Shown: one piece after another, positions 5,128 to 5,634 of the stretch | Position numbering within the stretch: the stretch's first letter is position 1 | Layout of the letters: each line of letters starts with the position of its first letter | Assembly: GCA_945910715.1 (NCBI GenBank) | Contig: CAMDZU010000104.1 | Span: forward strand, 1 to 5,634 | Source: an uncultured Clostridia bacterium | Lineage (GTDB): Bacteria > Bacillota > Clostridia > Oscillospirales > Ruminococcaceae | Length of the DNA: 5,634 nucleotides | Direction of reading: 5' to 3' | Program-made: the position numbers and the translations under genes | Notes under the pieces: model-generated | The model's database searches: none | The model's input: the letters and a program-made list of their open reading frames with translations, nothing else | What the model was told of the DNA's origin: nothing

Positions 5128-5634
5128 TCAATCCTTAAGAATGTCAGACATTTCGTAAAGTCCCTTTTCCTTATTGCAGAGGAATAAGGCCGCATTTATT
5201 GAGCCTACTGCAAAAACTTCCTTTGACTGTGCGGAATGTGAAAGGGTGATAACCTCGTCGTGACCTGCAAAGATTATATCGTGCTCGCCGACTATTGTGC
5301 CCCCTCTGATTGAGTGCAGACCGATTTCCTCCTTGTCACGGGGCTTTCTGACGCTGTGACGGTCGTAAACGTACTTCATCTTGTTGTCAAGCTCGCCGTT
5401 TATTGCCTCCGCAATCATAATTGCCGTACCCGAGGGAGCGTCCTTTTTGAGGTTATGATGCTTTTCCACAATTTCAATGTCGAACTGTCCTCCAAGCACC
5501 TTTGTTGCACGCTTTGCAAGGTCCACAAGCAGGTTGATTCCGAGGGACATATTGAATGTGAAGAATACGGGAATCTGCTCGGCAGTTGCCTTTATCTGCT
5601 TTATCTGTTCCTCTGTATAGCCTGTTGTCGCAAC
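5128..5634 (-). CDS. dapB: DapB, 4-hydroxy-tetrahydrodipicolinate reductase (5' end outside window)
   Basis: The C-terminal 168 residues of DapB, which reduces 4-hydroxy-tetrahydrodipicolinate with NAD(P)H in the diaminopimelate/lysine pathway in the cytoplasm. The family is usually 245-270 residues, so roughly 80 N-terminal residues, including the nucleotide-binding glycine loop, lie beyond base 5634. The reading frame stays open to the window edge, beginning VATTGYTEEQ, the conserved TTG(F/Y)T segment. NMSLGIN follows (28-34 of the visible part), then EKHHNLKKDAPSGTA (57-71), with the catalytic His pair and Lys63 and the substrate-binding DAPSGTA, and then GLHSIRGG, GEHDIIFAG and LSHSAQSKEVFA, all highly characteristic. 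An internal Met at 5550 is within conserved sequence and is not the start. The gene heads at least a two-gene operon with the ACT protein; dapA would commonly be upstream in Clostridia, but that is outside the window. Confidence 0.97.
   Translation of the reverse strand, partial: VATTGYTEEQIKQIKATAEQIPVFFTFNMSLGINLLVDLAKRATKVLGGQFDIEIVEKHHNLKKDAPSGTAIMIAEAINGELDNKMKYVYDRHSVRKPRDKEEIGLHSIRGGTIVGEHDIIFAGHDEVITLSHSAQSKEVFAVGSINAALFLCNKEKGLYEMSDILKD

Noticed and set aside
5109..5195. Extended start of the ACT protein at 5195, adding 29 residues
   Set aside because: The extension overlaps the dapB coding end in another frame and resembles no ACT sequence. A proper AAAGGA site precedes the ATG at 5108.

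Overview
The window reads as a low-to-medium GC Gram-positive anaerobe, most likely a Clostridia member of the Ruminococcaceae/Oscillospiraceae kind. The grounds are strong GGAGG-type ribosome binding sites, Firmicutes-like MetI/MetQ and DapB sequences, tight gene packing, and FAD-dependent and NAD-dependent 2-hydroxyacid dehydrogenases typical of fermenters. The genus cannot be fixed from the sequence alone.

Layout. The plus strand carries, in order: the 3' end of metI (methionine ABC permease), a lactate/malate-dehydrogenase-superfamily gene, metQ (methionine-binding lipoprotein), an intercistronic hairpin, a GlcD/D-lactate-dehydrogenase-type FAD oxidoreductase, and a class I/II aminotransferase of the methionine/kynurenine aminotransferase group that overlaps the FAD gene by 17 nt. 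A bidirectional terminator hairpin separates these from a convergent minus-strand pair: dapB (5' end outside the window) followed 19 nt later by a small stand-alone tandem-ACT protein that looks like the regulatory half of an aspartokinase. No gap between genes exceeds about 50 nt. I see no RNA genes, mobile elements, CRISPR arrays or long repeats.

How the genes may work together. The most interesting feature is the plus-strand set. A NAD-type L-2-hydroxyacid dehydrogenase lies inside the metI-metQ pair, and next come a FAD-type dehydrogenase of the D-2-hydroxyacid family and an aminotransferase resembling YbdL/KAT-type enzymes that act on methionine. Together they could take up methionine or its 2-hydroxy analogue and interconvert methionine, 4-methylthio-2-oxobutanoate and both enantiomers of 2-hydroxy-4-methylthiobutanoate. 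This is an inference from family membership and gene order; the main competing reading is a general Stickland-like or lactate-type 2-hydroxyacid pathway linked to the transporter by chance. The convergent operon also belongs to aspartate-family (lysine) metabolism, with a possible trans-acting amino-acid sensor.
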